From assembly GCA_002099365.1 (NCBI GenBank), contig MSED01000006.1, positions 1,984,001 through 2,048,000 on the forward strand: a stretch of DNA of 64,000 nucleotides, written 5' to 3'. How positions within the stretch are numbered: position 1 is the first letter of the stretch; each line of letters opens with the position of its first letter. Positions 1 through 10,074 of this stretch are shown here, in pieces. Below the pieces are notes generated by a model. It was not told where the DNA came from. It made no database searches and worked only from the letters and a program-made list of their open reading frames with translations. The DNA is from Phialophora verrucosa. Taxonomy: Eukaryota > Ascomycota > Eurotiomycetes > Chaetothyriales > Herpotrichiellaceae. The position numbers and the translations under genes are program-made.

Positions 1-650
1 CCCCATCACCGCAAATTCCCTCCAAAGACGAATCCGCCAATGCGACCGTCAGGCCATCTACCCACCCATCATCTGGACCAGCCTCCCCAGCCTCCCTGAC
101 CTCCCTCCTATACACCCTATCCGCCCGCTTGCCCCGCACCACCCACACGCTCGCCCTGCTCCCGGTGCCTCTCCTCCCGTTCGCCATGTGCGAATTCATC
201 CTCGTCCGCGGCCTGGCGCAACGCGGCTGGATCCGCGTCTTCGCCACGGGCTTCAGCCGCGCGTGCACCTCCCCGTCCGCGACGGTGTTTTTCTTCAGCT
301 TCGTCTCCGCGGCCTTTCTGTGCCCGCTGGCGGGCACGAACATCGGCGCCACCATCATCCTCGTCGAGATCATGCGCCACGAGCGGTTCATGGACAGCGC
401 ATACGTCAGGCGGGACCCCAGGATCTTGCCGGCCGCGATATATGCCGTGGCGATGGGGAGTAATATTGGGGCGTTTGCCTATACGTTCGCGGGCAGCCTG
501 GCGGGGCTGTTGTGGAGGGCCTTGCTTGCCCAGAAGGGCGTGAGGGTCGGGCAGGGGCGCTTTGCCAAAGTCAATGCCCTGTCGCTTTTGATGCAGATTG
601 TGGTGAGCGCGGCGGTGGTGTTGGGCGAGGTGTATTGGTGGGTGTCTTGA
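1..650 (+). CDS. ArsB/NhaD-type (ion transporter superfamily) permease, 3' part
   Basis: The frame is open from the left edge (first full codon at base 3) to the TGA at 648-650, so this is the C-terminal ~215 residues of a larger protein whose start lies outside the window. The visible part is membrane protein: several hydrophobic stretches, plus the segment AGTNIGATIILVEIM and a later GSNIGAFAYTFAGSLAGLLW. A GTNIGAT-type loop followed by a GSNIGA-type loop is the hallmark of the C-terminal half of ArsB/NhaD/CitMHS ion-transporter family permeases, which move anions such as arsenite, citrate or dicarboxylate, or exchange Na+/H+. The substrate cannot be read from this fragment. A Pro/Ser-rich hydrophilic stretch (bases 3-125) precedes the membrane domain and may be a cytoplasmic loop. 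No intron is evident in the visible part. Confidence 0.72.
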   Translation, partial: PSPQIPSKDESANATVRPSTHPSSGPASPASLTSLLYTLSARLPRTTHTLALLPVPLLPFAMCEFILVRGLAQRGWIRVFATGFSRACTSPSATVFFFSFVSAAFLCPLAGTNIGATIILVEIMRHERFMDSAYVRRDPRILPAAIYAVAMGSNIGAFAYTFAGSLAGLLWRALLAQKGVRVGQGRFAKVNALSLLMQIVVSAAVVLGEVYWWVS

Positions 651-1484
651 GTCAGGAGTCATCAACCCTGAGTTCTAAGTCCACGATAAAGACGCTGCTG
701 AGTTTTCACTTAGAAACTAGGTCCATGCTCGGGCAAAGTACATAACTAGAGATGATTAGACTCCCACCGGGACTACCCCTCCTCCACTAGGTCGTAACAC
801 TGGATAGCGAGACTACATACATGCTGTCGTGACACACTGGGGATACAGCTTGTGCGGTCCACAACACCGCACCACGACCACAGAGACACTACAACACATC
901 CACTGCTGGAGGAGCGTCATGCTGTGTCAGCAGTATCATGTTGCTAGGATGACGGGGCCATACAAAGATGGCCGAAGAGTCAACTTACCGGCTATGCGTG
1001 GAGAGGGGGTTGGCTGATAAGTACAGTAAAGCGAGTCAGCAGTCTCGACAAGTTGGAGCGGGCCCGCAAGAAGTCTTCATGGAAAAATTGGCAACTCATG
1101 GATGGACGGTCTCGGTTCAATGCTCTCGCCGCGATGAAGCTGGGATATGTATACAGACCGGCAGCGTGATTGGAAGCGATAGTGGGAACCGAAGTTCTCG
1201 ACGATGGTAAATACAATATTATACCACGACCCAGGCTGGGAAGGATATAATGCGATTGACAAAGAAATCCATCTCCAGCCAAAATACCTCCAGTTCGCTC
1301 GTGGCGGGCCCGACCAGCTAATACATGAAAGATCGCTCAAGGGTCTGGGTGATAGAGAGAGGGAGAGAGGCGGGCTGGATCCGACCAGACGTCCAGGTAT
1401 GCCGTAGAGAGGCAGGTTGAGGTTGGAATGTCGTGATGTCGTCCTGCTAGCAACCCCAGTTCAAGGTGAAGAATTTGCTGATTA
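651..1484. other. Convergent intergenic region
   Basis: This 834-bp spacer lies between the 3' ends of the permease (+) and the small mitochondrial-type gene (-). It must hold both 3' UTRs and terminators. Only short ORFs without recognisable protein character occur on either strand. No repeat or RNA gene is seen. Confidence 0.6.
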
Positions 1485-1897
1485 TCACTTTTGCGTTTCG
1501 TTCTTCTTTTGGGCCTGCTTCAACGCCTCTTCCCGCGCTTCGTGGTCGGCGTGGATCTATAATGTAGCATCTCGATCGTCAGGAGTTGAATGTTCCCGCA
1601 AGGACGGCCCGAGTGAGGCAACAGCGGGTTCGACTTTAGGGTTCTGTAACTTACATCGGCTTCACTCAGCGTGGCGTTCTCCTCGCTCCAATGGCGATTG
1701 TGTTGCTTGTCCGGCAGCTTCTCCTGGGTGAGCGTGGATTCGGGATGAGCTTTGGCATCAGCTGCCCTTTGGGCCCGATGGAGCGCCGTCGGCTGGAATG
1801 ATCGCGCACTGGACGCGAAGCACCTCACTGTCGTCGGCGTCGTCGTCGTCGAGAGAAGTGGGCGGGCCTTTGGAATGAAACTGCTGGGAAGCCTCAT
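1485..1897 (-). CDS. Small protein with mitochondrial-type presequence, two exons
   Basis: Exons are complement(1655..1897) and complement(1485..1556), joined across a 98-bp intron (donor gtaagt directly after a GAT codon, acceptor tatag), both in phase 0. The product is 104 aa. Residues 1-40 are rich in Arg, Ser, Thr and Pro with no acidic residue, and contain a CFASSARSF stretch of the kind often found at mitochondrial presequence cleavage sites in fungi. The remainder is hydrophilic and charged, with a HNRHWSEENATLSEAD stretch, ending in a Lys/Glu/Gln-rich helix. No membrane segment is visible. I do not recognise a named family. The presequence suggests a soluble matrix or inner-membrane-associated protein. 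In-frame splicing that extends the ORF through a highly charged helix to a clean TGA is the main reason to call it real. Confidence 0.6.
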
Positions 1898-3242
1898 TAT
1901 TGACTGTGGATGCCGAAGAACTTATCCTAAGCGACGACGAAAAGTCGATGGGCTTTTCGATCACAAGAGATAAGCGAAAGGGAAAGAAAAGAGGGAGGCT
2001 CCGATAAGGATGTCACGGTTGAGTTTAAGGCGAAAAAGCTGCATATCCATCGACTGTCCGCTGGTCAATGATCGGATGGTGAGTAAGCTTTGAAAGTGGT
2101 GTGATTGACTTTCCGCCGCTCAGCGATTGGTCTGTGATTTCCTCAACCATGTCGACAACTGTATTTTCATCTTCACATAGTTCGCGACGATGACGCCTTG
2201 GAAGTCATTTCGCGCAACAGGGACATTGAGCGCGAATATTCGTGCACATCCTAGACCATCACGCTGTCCATGTTGAGCACGACGTCGTTCATGTAAGCCC
2301 CGGCCTGTCCTTGTGCTCCCGCATACAGCAAAGCCGTCCGCCCTACCACCAATTACCATCTCTCATCTATGCGTACACCCCACTGGATCTCTGGCTTGCA
2401 CATGGCATTCCTGCCAGCTTGGCTCCGCTCTGTACCCTGTTCAGCCTGTCCGCGATAACGCGCCACGGGCTTGGCTACTGAACGTCGTCTTGGGCTCCCC
2501 CTGCGCCGGGAAGAGCACTTAATATGGTTCACTCACTCTTTACCGTCCCTCACACGGTCCGAATTCAGGCAGAGCCGGTAAACTTGCTTCACTATGATTG
2601 ATGACAAGCCACCAGTGGTCAGAGAATCTCTCAAACTTCCGGGCACGCAGACGTTCAGTTGCGTCGCACGAGACACCATTTCCATTTTCGAGCACTACGC
2701 CGCCTCTAGAAATTAGGCAGTGTCAGAAATCCAGTGTCAAGACAAGCTTTAAGAGTTCGGATCTAAATGCTCATCACGGGCGTAAGCTTGTCCATCTTGA
2801 CCTCTCTTCAGTCGAATCACTGTGGAACTGGTACAGTAGTGAGATCGGGCTGGTCGGTTACAATAAGGAATCCGAACGAGCAGGTAATATCTGATGACTT
2901 ACAAGGAGCGTTGATCAGTAGGATCAAGGATGCACCCTCTGAGAGACCTTCCCCACAGGATATAGAGCCAGTGATATGTACTGACCACCCGATCGTCAGG
3001 TGAGTGCCCGGTATGTGACTGTGCTGCTGACAAGGCCTTCCTGCTTACCTTATACGGGACCCTCGTGTCGAGCAAATGAGGATTATCTGCACCGCTATTG
3101 GGGTGCCGATGACACGTTCCAAAAGGTGACGGTCAAAATGGGTAACACACAAGTATATAGTGTAGCTCACGAGACCTCTGATCCGAGCGACATACTCCCG
3201 ACAGAGCTTGCTTGAACGGCAAACGGGACCTTTTTTGACACC
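1898..3242. other. Intergenic region upstream of the P450 gene
   Basis: These 1.35 kb contain no ORF that I can support. Two stretches read protein-like on the minus strand but are broken by stops. One near 2240-2360 encodes GRTALLYAGAQGQ, resembling the core of an ankyrin repeat. The other, near 2770-2990, has a consensus gtaagt donor and a tgtaccag acceptor. They may be decayed gene remnants or chance. The P450 promoter should lie in the last few hundred bases. Confidence 0.4.
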
Positions 3243-4868
3243 ATGCAGGGCACCGACCTCCTCAGAGGGTATCCTTTGGCTTTCACAGCCCTTTCAGCTC
3301 TCTGTTTTGTAATCTTCGCTGTCCTTTTCAAGCGGTACCTTCGTCTCCGTCACGTCCCAGGCCCGTTCCTAGCGAGCCTCACAGACCTTTGGCTCGCTCG
3401 CAAGTTCTGGTCAGGCGAGGGCTTTGCTCAGATCACCACTGACCTCCACCGCAAGTATGGCCCGGTCGTCCGCATGGGACCAAACCGCTTGATCTTCAGC
3501 AATGTATCCGCCATCCCCATCATTTACAGAACCACAGATGTGATGCCAAAGGTGAGTTCACCAGTCCGTTTGGAAAGGAGTCCACTCATCTGACCACGGT
3601 AGTCCTCATTCTACCTGCCCCTCAGAGTTATGCTTCGTGGACGCGAAATCTCGTCGTTCGTCAGTGTTCTTGATGAGAAGCGGATGAGCGCTATCAAGCG
3701 TCTCCTGCTGGGCAATTTTACAATCAATTCCTTCCTCCGACAAGAGCCCGAGCTGGATCAGACACTCTCATCGCTCATGAAGTACCTCGACGATACAGGG
3801 GAAGGCATTGAAATAGGTAAAACATTCGGGTATTGGGCGTTTGACACCATCTCACGGATTGCGCTCTCGGAAGACCAAGCCTTTCTGAGCCAGCAAAAAG
3901 ACTGCGGGGACACGCTCTCGGGCGCGTCTCGGCGTCTAGCCCACTGGCACTACTGGTGTGCGCTTCCCACTCTTGAGTACCTGATCTTCAAGAACCCACT
4001 CATGCAAAAATTTCAATCCTCGTCGATCCTCGGCACCCTCGCAGCACAGAGGATGCAGATGAGACTGCAGCAGGAGAAGGAGACTGATCTGGAAGGCCAG
4101 CAGGATTTGCTGGGCAAGTACCTCGCTGCGAGTCGGAGGGACCCTAATTTGATCAAACCTGTCGATGTCATTGGCTTCCTGGTATCAACCATGCATGCTG
4201 GGAGCGAAGCAACGGGACAGGCAGTGGCTGGCATCCTGTCGGTGTTGTTACGGCATCCAGAAAAGATGGCCAAGCTCGAGGAAGAGATCCTGTCGGCTGA
4301 CTTGGGTGATATACCGCAATTTGGTGACGCCAATAAACTACCCTATCTGGACAGTGTGATTCGGGAGTTCGGCAGAGTCAAGAGAGGCGGGCAAACTCTT
4401 CTCGAGAGGACGGTGCCGGGGGATGGAGCAATGATTGACGGGATCTGGGTGCCTGGCGGTACGAACGTGTCGGTCAGTACGGCATTGGTCAACATGAATC
4501 CGGAAATCTGGGGACCAAATCCCGAGCAATTTGTGCCTGAGCGATGGATTGGAATAAGCGAAGAGAAATTCAAAATGATGGATCACGCAGAACTCACCTT
4601 CAGTACCGGAAGGCGGATGTGCATTGGGCGCAATCTGGCCATGATTGAAATGAAGAAGGCCCTCGCACGGATGATCAGAACCTTCGAGGTAAGTCAACAC
4701 TCTTTCACGGTCCCATGGACGGCACCGATGCTGATAGCTTTGCAGATTAGCCCAACGGACCCCGACGATAGCCTGGAGCCCGAAAGCCAGGAGGGAAATC
4801 GGCCGTTCTTTAATTCAAAGTTAAACTTTGTGAGACGCGAGAAAGTCGAGGGAAAAGTCAAAGCTTGA
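3243..4868 (+). CDS. Cytochrome P450 monooxygenase, microsomal
   Basis: Exons are 3243..3551, 3603..4688 and 4746..4868, giving 505 aa, a normal length for a fungal P450. An N-terminal membrane anchor (about residues 11-30) precedes a short basic stretch and the PGPF hinge, so the protein is expected in the ER membrane. The I-helix carries HAGSEAT, the K-helix ExxR is EFGR, and the heme loop FSTGRRMCIG supplies the Cys thiolate at about residue 443. Intron 1 (51 bp) must use the acceptor at 3601-3602. The stronger-looking cag at 3623-3625 would put exon 2 out of frame. Intron 2 (57 bp, gtaagt...tgcag) has a length divisible by three and no stop, so retention would only insert 19 residues. The sequence resembles the pisatin-demethylase-like group of fungal P450s, but the substrate is unknown. 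No other secondary-metabolism gene is near, so it looks like a stand-alone P450. Confidence 0.9.
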
Positions 4869-5091
4869 GAGATAGAGTACGAGTAGTAAATCATGACTGT
4901 CGCTTAGGATAAGTGAAGAGAAGGTGAGAATCACCGGCACGTGGTGCACGTGATAACCTAGCATCGCTTAGTCATCGAGGTCGAGCGAAATCCACGCGCT
5001 GTTGCTGTGGCAGCTGGTCGAAGTAAACATTCAAATTATCCTCAGATCCGGCGACGACTTTACGACGTCCTCGAGGTCAACGCCAGTTGCA

Positions 5092-7497
5092 ATGTCGATG
5101 TACTTATCTGAAGACGATCTTTCTGACCTACCAGATCTCGGTCTTCTCTTTCCCCCCAAGCCACTGATGGCTACGAGTGCGGATACTGGTCTTCGAAGAT
5201 CTCCACGTAAGAAGACGGCGAATCAGCTACAGTCGCCTGAAAAGAGAGAACCTGTCGAGCGTACAAGCCCAAAGAAGCGAAACCGAAATGCGAGCGCTCG
5301 GCAAGCAGAGGAGACCAGTGCATTTAAACGGGGTGCTGCGTCGAGGAACGCCAACAGCTCCCTCAAAAACATTCCACACCTGCCTCGCAATACGACCGTT
5401 TCCGACACATTACTCACCTCCAATAACCGCCGGTCATCTACAAGTCCTCAGAGAAGCCTGAAACTCGCCAATTTCGACTCTGCTATGGTTCATTTGAAGG
5501 CTACCGCCGGGAAAGAAGATGATGCGGAGCCCACCTTGCACGCCCAAGCAAAAAGACCAGTGCCGGTGAAAGGGAGAGCACGGTCCGAGATATCAGTCAC
5601 GTATCTTGTGGAGCCTGAATCACAGATGTTGAACCAGACAACAAGCCGGGCCAAACAGAACCGGTCACACTACACCAGCAGATTCGTCCTGAAGGAGGCT
5701 CGTTGCAACGACGACGAAGAGGACTCTAATGATGAGGACGAGGAGGAGGACACAGATCTGAGTGGCTTCATTGTCGACGATGATGCTGACCTCAGCTTCT
5801 ATAATACCTCTGCCTTGGAGTCGGACGATGAGAGTGATGATCAGAGAAAAACGCGCGCTCAGGTACCACGAACGGCTCCGCGAAGGAGGTTGCACCGTGG
5901 ATCGCCAACTCGGAGGAGGTTGACCTTTGGCAATGACGACGAGGAAGAATGCTCGGACAAGGAAAACTGTGAGGCGGACATTCTCTCGAATGCACTGCGC
6001 AATGTCTCGCTCGAGGACAAGAAATCTACGAAGGTGAAAGAAGAGCTCGACATCGTTGACCTCACCTCTTCCCCTGCCGTCTCTCCAATATCCAAACCGA
6101 ACACTCGACCGAACTTACTCTCAACTCAAACTCAGAAAGTCAAAGTTGAGCAAGGCTCATGTCTCGACCCAAATCCTTTCAAAGACTTTGATGCCATACT
6201 GAAATTGTCTCCACCGTCGTCCAAGCCTGCCCTCATGATTCCCTCAAAAGACCTACCTTCTAAGAACGCTATTGAGTCAGGCGATGAAGGCGAGAAACGA
6301 GCACCTTCAGAAGAGGTCGACTCGGGTTTTAAGACTCCGCCAGCGACGCCACCTCGCTCACCCTCAAAACTCAAGTCACCCTCAAAGCTCTTATCACCGT
6401 CTAAGAGACACGCTATCCCGCAATCACCCCACCGTCAGAGTATGGATGCGTTCTGGGATCATAATGTGATCAATGTTTGGAACGATGAGTTCTCACCAAA
6501 GAAAGCTCCTGCAACCTCACCGGGGAAGCGAGGCGTGAGTAGATTCCAGGTCTGGTCTGACTCAGAGGACACTTTCAGCACATCCGACTCGTTCCCCAGT
6601 CCGTGCTCATCACCTCGCAAATCAGGGGTACCCATGAAAAGTCCTGAGAAAGAAGAGAAGAAGCGCATTGCTGAAGAAAAACGGCTGGCCGTGGCGCAAA
6701 AAAAGGCCTTCGACGCGAAGAAAGAGCAACTCGCGCTCGCCCTCTTCCACGAGCTTGATCAGTACGTCGCCAATGGACAACTCGCAAATCTAGCTTCCAC
6801 CACGGGCGGCGTCAAGATCATCTGGTCCAAAACCCTCCGCTCCACTGCCGGACGAGCGAATTGGAAACGCACCGTGACCAAATTTTCTGGCTCGCCGATC
6901 AAAGGAAACCCAAGCCCGAGTGACGCTGGGGTGAAGATCCAGCATTTTGCATCGATCGAGCTTGCAGAGAAGATTGTCGATTGTGAAGATCGATTAGTCA
7001 ATACTCTGGCACATGAGTTTTGTCACTTGACGAATTTCATGATCAGCAATGTGCGAGATCAACCTCACGGCACGAGTTTCAAAAAATGGGCCCAGAAAGC
7101 CACTTCTCACCTACGCACCACGAGCGTCGAGTCATGGCGCAAAGTGGAAGTCACCACGAAGCACAGCTATGCTATCAATCACAAGTACCTCTGGGTGTGT
7201 ACTGGGCGGCCACCCACCGCAGCGGCGGAGTTTCTCAAGTTGGAGGAAGATGAAGGTTGTGGAGCAGAATATGGACGACACAGTAAGAGTATTGATGTCG
7301 AGAAGCATCGATGCGGGAAGTGTAAGGGGTTGTTGGTGCAGGTGAGGCCCAAACCAAGAGGGACGGCGAGCCCGAAGAAGAAAGTTGCCGCAAGAGTGAA
7401 GAGGGAGGGCAGCGCCGAGAGTGCGAGTAGCGGGTCGAGTGGGAGTCAAACAAATCCTTTGCAGACGATGTTGGAGACGATTGAGTTGAGCGATTGA
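5092..7497 (+). CDS. GCNA/Spartan-like SprT metalloprotease
   Basis: This is a single-exon gene of 801 aa from the ATG at 5092. An in-frame ATG at 5002 would add 30 residues, but 5092 opens directly into an acidic MSMYLSEDDLSDLPDLG start and is preferred. The first ~540 residues are disordered: Ser/Pro-rich with several SPxK/SPKK sites and a strongly acidic tract around residues 205-260. A basic coiled segment (about 515-555) leads into the SprT domain, with the zinc-protease motif HEFCH at residues 641-645. It is followed by a C-terminal zinc ribbon with cysteines in WVC, GCG and CGKCKG. An acidic disordered N-terminus plus SprT plus zinc ribbon is the architecture of GCNA-type proteases, nuclear enzymes that degrade DNA-protein crosslinks. 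The DNA-repair role is inferred from the family. Confidence 0.85.
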   Translation: MSMYLSEDDLSDLPDLGLLFPPKPLMATSADTGLRRSPRKKTANQLQSPEKREPVERTSPKKRNRNASARQAEETSAFKRGAASRNANSSLKNIPHLPRNTTVSDTLLTSNNRRSSTSPQRSLKLANFDSAMVHLKATAGKEDDAEPTLHAQAKRPVPVKGRARSEISVTYLVEPESQMLNQTTSRAKQNRSHYTSRFVLKEARCNDDEEDSNDEDEEEDTDLSGFIVDDDADLSFYNTSALESDDESDDQRKTRAQVPRTAPRRRLHRGSPTRRRLTFGNDDEEECSDKENCEADILSNALRNVSLEDKKSTKVKEELDIVDLTSSPAVSPISKPNTRPNLLSTQTQKVKVEQGSCLDPNPFKDFDAILKLSPPSSKPALMIPSKDLPSKNAIESGDEGEKRAPSEEVDSGFKTPPATPPRSPSKLKSPSKLLSPSKRHAIPQSPHRQSMDAFWDHNVINVWNDEFSPKKAPATSPGKRGVSRFQVWSDSEDTFSTSDSFPSPCSSPRKSGVPMKSPEKEEKKRIAEEKRLAVAQKKAFDAKKEQLALALFHELDQYVANGQLANLASTTGGVKIIWSKTLRSTAGRANWKRTVTKFSGSPIKGNPSPSDAGVKIQHFASIELAEKIVDCEDRLVNTLAHEFCHLTNFMISNVRDQPHGTSFKKWAQKATSHLRTTSVESWRKVEVTTKHSYAINHKYLWVCTGRPPTAAAEFLKLEEDEGCGAEYGRHSKSIDVEKHRCGKCKGLLVQVRPKPRGTASPKKKVAARVKREGSAESASSGSSGSQTNPLQTMLETIELSD

Positions 7498-8294
7498 TCC
7501 GGTGAACTGACTGTTGGATTGGTGTTGGGGCAGTGTTACTTTACTGTCATTGTCATGGTCACTCTCAGCACGCTCAGCCTGGAAGCCTGTTGGATGAAAG
7601 GTGTATCAGACGAACGATCGCATAGGGTTGTTGTATGGGGCTGGCATCTCATTGTACCTTTCCTTGCCGAGCACAGCGTTCGAGCATGGCGTACCGGTAG
7701 GAGTGAGCAGAACAGAGGACACATACAGACGTACGAGCTGTAATTCAGCGGTGCTCAGGTATTCGAACAGGTCAGTCCGATCTCCGGGCTGGAGGGGGTC
7801 AATCCCGCCAGCCACGATACTATGTTCTGTACGGCAATTCCAGTAGCTCCCTTTTGTCACTCGCTGCCCTTTGAGTCTGTTCTCGCAGGATGGTCTTTTC
7901 TCGTATGATTCTCCATTCGTTTCACATCTATGTAGCTAGCTACCCGCTCGTGAGGGTATATATCTATCTAATTTGCTGGTGTCGTCGGGGCGTTAAGTGG
8001 TATGTCGTCACCACGACACTATTCACGCCGTCGGCGCTTTTGAGCCCATGATCCTTTGATGCCACGCCATAGTTTGTGGGGACTCGATTTTCCGTCCTTC
8101 ATCTCCATCAATCCATCCGATATATCCGTCCGTTTGTCCGTCCCTCATGACGGGCTTGTTGTCGCCCAGTCTGCGCAGTCAGATTCGCCCTGCTCTGGTC
8201 CGCTCTGCATAGCCATACCCTCGATTTCCTAGTTTGCGCTGCCCTGCGCGTCGCTCTAGACATGAGCACCCAGCCCCCGTCGTATATGTGACTC
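7498..8294. other. Convergent intergenic region
   Basis: This 797-bp spacer between the SprT gene (+) and Mog1 (-) must contain both 3' UTRs. It holds only short, unconvincing ORFs, with pyrimidine-rich text around 7880-8120. I see nothing else. Confidence 0.6.
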
Positions 8295-9430
8295 TTACCC
8301 ATCCAAAAGGCCCCAATCACACACCTTCAAAGTGCCCACCACCCGGGCGAGCAGATCCCGCGCCCGGCCCAGCTCCTCGGCGATCATCCCCTCCGTGGCG
8401 CCGGAGTCACTACTCCCCAGGGCCTGGCCCGCCTGGGCGAACTCCTTCATCGGCACGGCCAAGCGCACGACCACGTCCGTGCCATGGTCGGGCAGGCGGA
8501 TGAGGAGCTGGACCTGATGGACCAGAGACTGGAGCGAGTGCGAGGCGTGCGAGGCCGACGAGCCCGTGGTGGGGAAGTCGGCTGGCGCTGTGGCAGCGGC
8601 GGCGGCGGGGCCCGCGCGGGTGTCGACGCTGTTGATGTTCCCGGCGAGCATGTACGCCGGGTAGCGCTCCAGGGAGGGGTCCACCATTTTCACGGGCTGG
8701 GGCGTGGGAAGGGCCGAGACGAGGGTGTCCGGTGGGGAGATGACATCTGTGAAGTGGGATTTCGTGGCTTCGAGGTCGGCGTCCAGGCTTGGTTCGGCGT
8801 TTGGTGGTCGGGGGCTCGCGCCGCTGGAGACGACCGAGGTGGTGACGCTGGTGGTCGTGGTCGTTGTTGTTGTCGTCGTGGTGCCGTCCGGTGAGACTGC
8901 GGTGCGGGTAGCGGGAGCCTGGCTGGGAGCGTTGGAATTCGGGTGCGCGGAGGCTGGGGTGGTGGTGGAGATATACGAGTTGATCTCGAAGATAATCGAC
9001 GTGAGGGTTGTGGGTGAGAGAAAGACTTCTTGGTGGTCTGGGATTTGGCGGATGTCGCTGTTCCAGAGATGAGTTAATTTAGCTTTTCCTCTTGACGGGG
9101 GGGTTGATTACGAGCATGCGGAAGAGGGAAATGAAAACGTCGACTATGACCTCGAAGCACGATGAGCCGAGATCGACTTGTTGGCGTTCTCTCCCGGCAC
9201 GGTCATCGATGTGGCATTTTTGCCCTGCCGACGAGGTCTGGTTTCTGCCTCAAACACGCCCCTACCACTTCCTGGCTGACGGTCGTGGCCTTCAAGCATC
9301 ACAGCGTCTCCATTCCAAAAGATAACTCAGATCCAGCTGGGCCAACTTACCTCGAATCAATCAATTCAACAGGCAACTCGACAGTCATCGCTCCTCCGTA
9401 GAGTTGCCGAACACCGTACGTAGTCGCCAT
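8295..9430 (-). CDS. mog1: Ran-binding nuclear import factor Mog1
   Basis: Exons are complement(9351..9430) and complement(8295..9057), giving 280 aa. The 293-bp intron (gtaagt donor, gaacag acceptor) is long for this window. Exon 1 encodes the Mog1 opening, QLYGGAMTVELP, and the split Ser codon leads into SDIRQIPDHQEVFLSP, the most conserved Mog1 motif. The C-terminal half has the matching LLIRLPDHGTDVVVRLAVP strands and ends TLKVCDWGLL. Mog1 binds Ran/Gsp1, promotes release of its nucleotide and supports nuclear protein import; it acts in the nucleus. Budding-yeast Mog1 is ~220 aa. The extra length here comes from low-complexity insertions, including a run of 11 Thr and Ala/Thr/Ser-rich loops. 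The family assignment rests on both ends matching, with the splice preserving the frame. Confidence 0.85.
8850..8882 (-). repeat. Trinucleotide (ACN)11 microsatellite encoding poly-Thr in Mog1
   Basis: Eleven consecutive Thr codons (mixed ACC, ACG and ACA) occur inside the Mog1 reading frame, in an insertion between conserved strands. Codon mixing shows it is not a fresh slippage tract, but its length may still vary between strains. Confidence 0.8.
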
Positions 9431-10074
9431 ATTTCAGTCTACCGAGCTCCAGAGAGAGACACCCCGCGGCCAAATCGAGTGTCAACCTAGAGATCCGTAG
9501 TTGATATCGGCCAGCGATAAGTCTCTGGATCAGGTGGATGGGGGCAGTCACAGCTGAATTGCGGGCAATAAATGTGTTGTCGCCCTCCAAACAGGCAGCA
9601 CAGGCGGACTGGTGCCTAGACAAGCTGATCAATGTACCGCGCGCTTCATCCGCCGTTACAATGACGGTCGATATCGATGCCTCTTTGTGTCTCACTTAGC
9701 TATCTCCCTCGTCGGTCTGCGAGTCAGGCATACGAAGATCAGCGGCTTGATGACGAGGCTGAGAAAGTTTTGCCGAGAGTTTCCCAGCTGATCAGACGCG
9801 TACAGGGACTCACTCGAACTCATTGTCGCTGTAGGTTCCTACCGCTATCGCTTTCATGGGAGACGATCTGGGAGTTTTTCAATCGGATTTTTTTGATACT
9901 TTCTAGACCAACCAATTTTTCAAGACTCGCTAGACTTCACTGATGCTCTAAACTATTTCCTAATGACTAGAGGCCGTCCGCAAGCATGAATGTAGGAGGG
10001 AACGCCTGGCCCCGTCGCACATGAGCTGATGCTGCTACCCAACAGTCTCGCCGACGTCTCTGGTGTTCATCCCC
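9431..10074. other. Intergenic region upstream of Mog1
   Basis: 644 bp separate the Mog1 start from the 3' end of the glucanosyltransferase gene; both are on the minus strand. It should hold the Mog1 promoter and the glucanosyltransferase 3' UTR. No credible ORF or repeat is seen. Confidence 0.6.

Noticed and set aside
3620..3660. Apparent frameshift at the P450 exon 1-2 boundary when the cag at 3623-3625 is used as acceptor
   Set aside because: The acceptor at 3601-3602 (cggtag) gives a 51-bp intron and a continuous frame with P450-like sequence, so the gene is intact.
3243..7497. Secondary-metabolite cluster around the P450
   Set aside because: No synthase, transporter or pathway regulator is adjacent; the neighbours are housekeeping genes.
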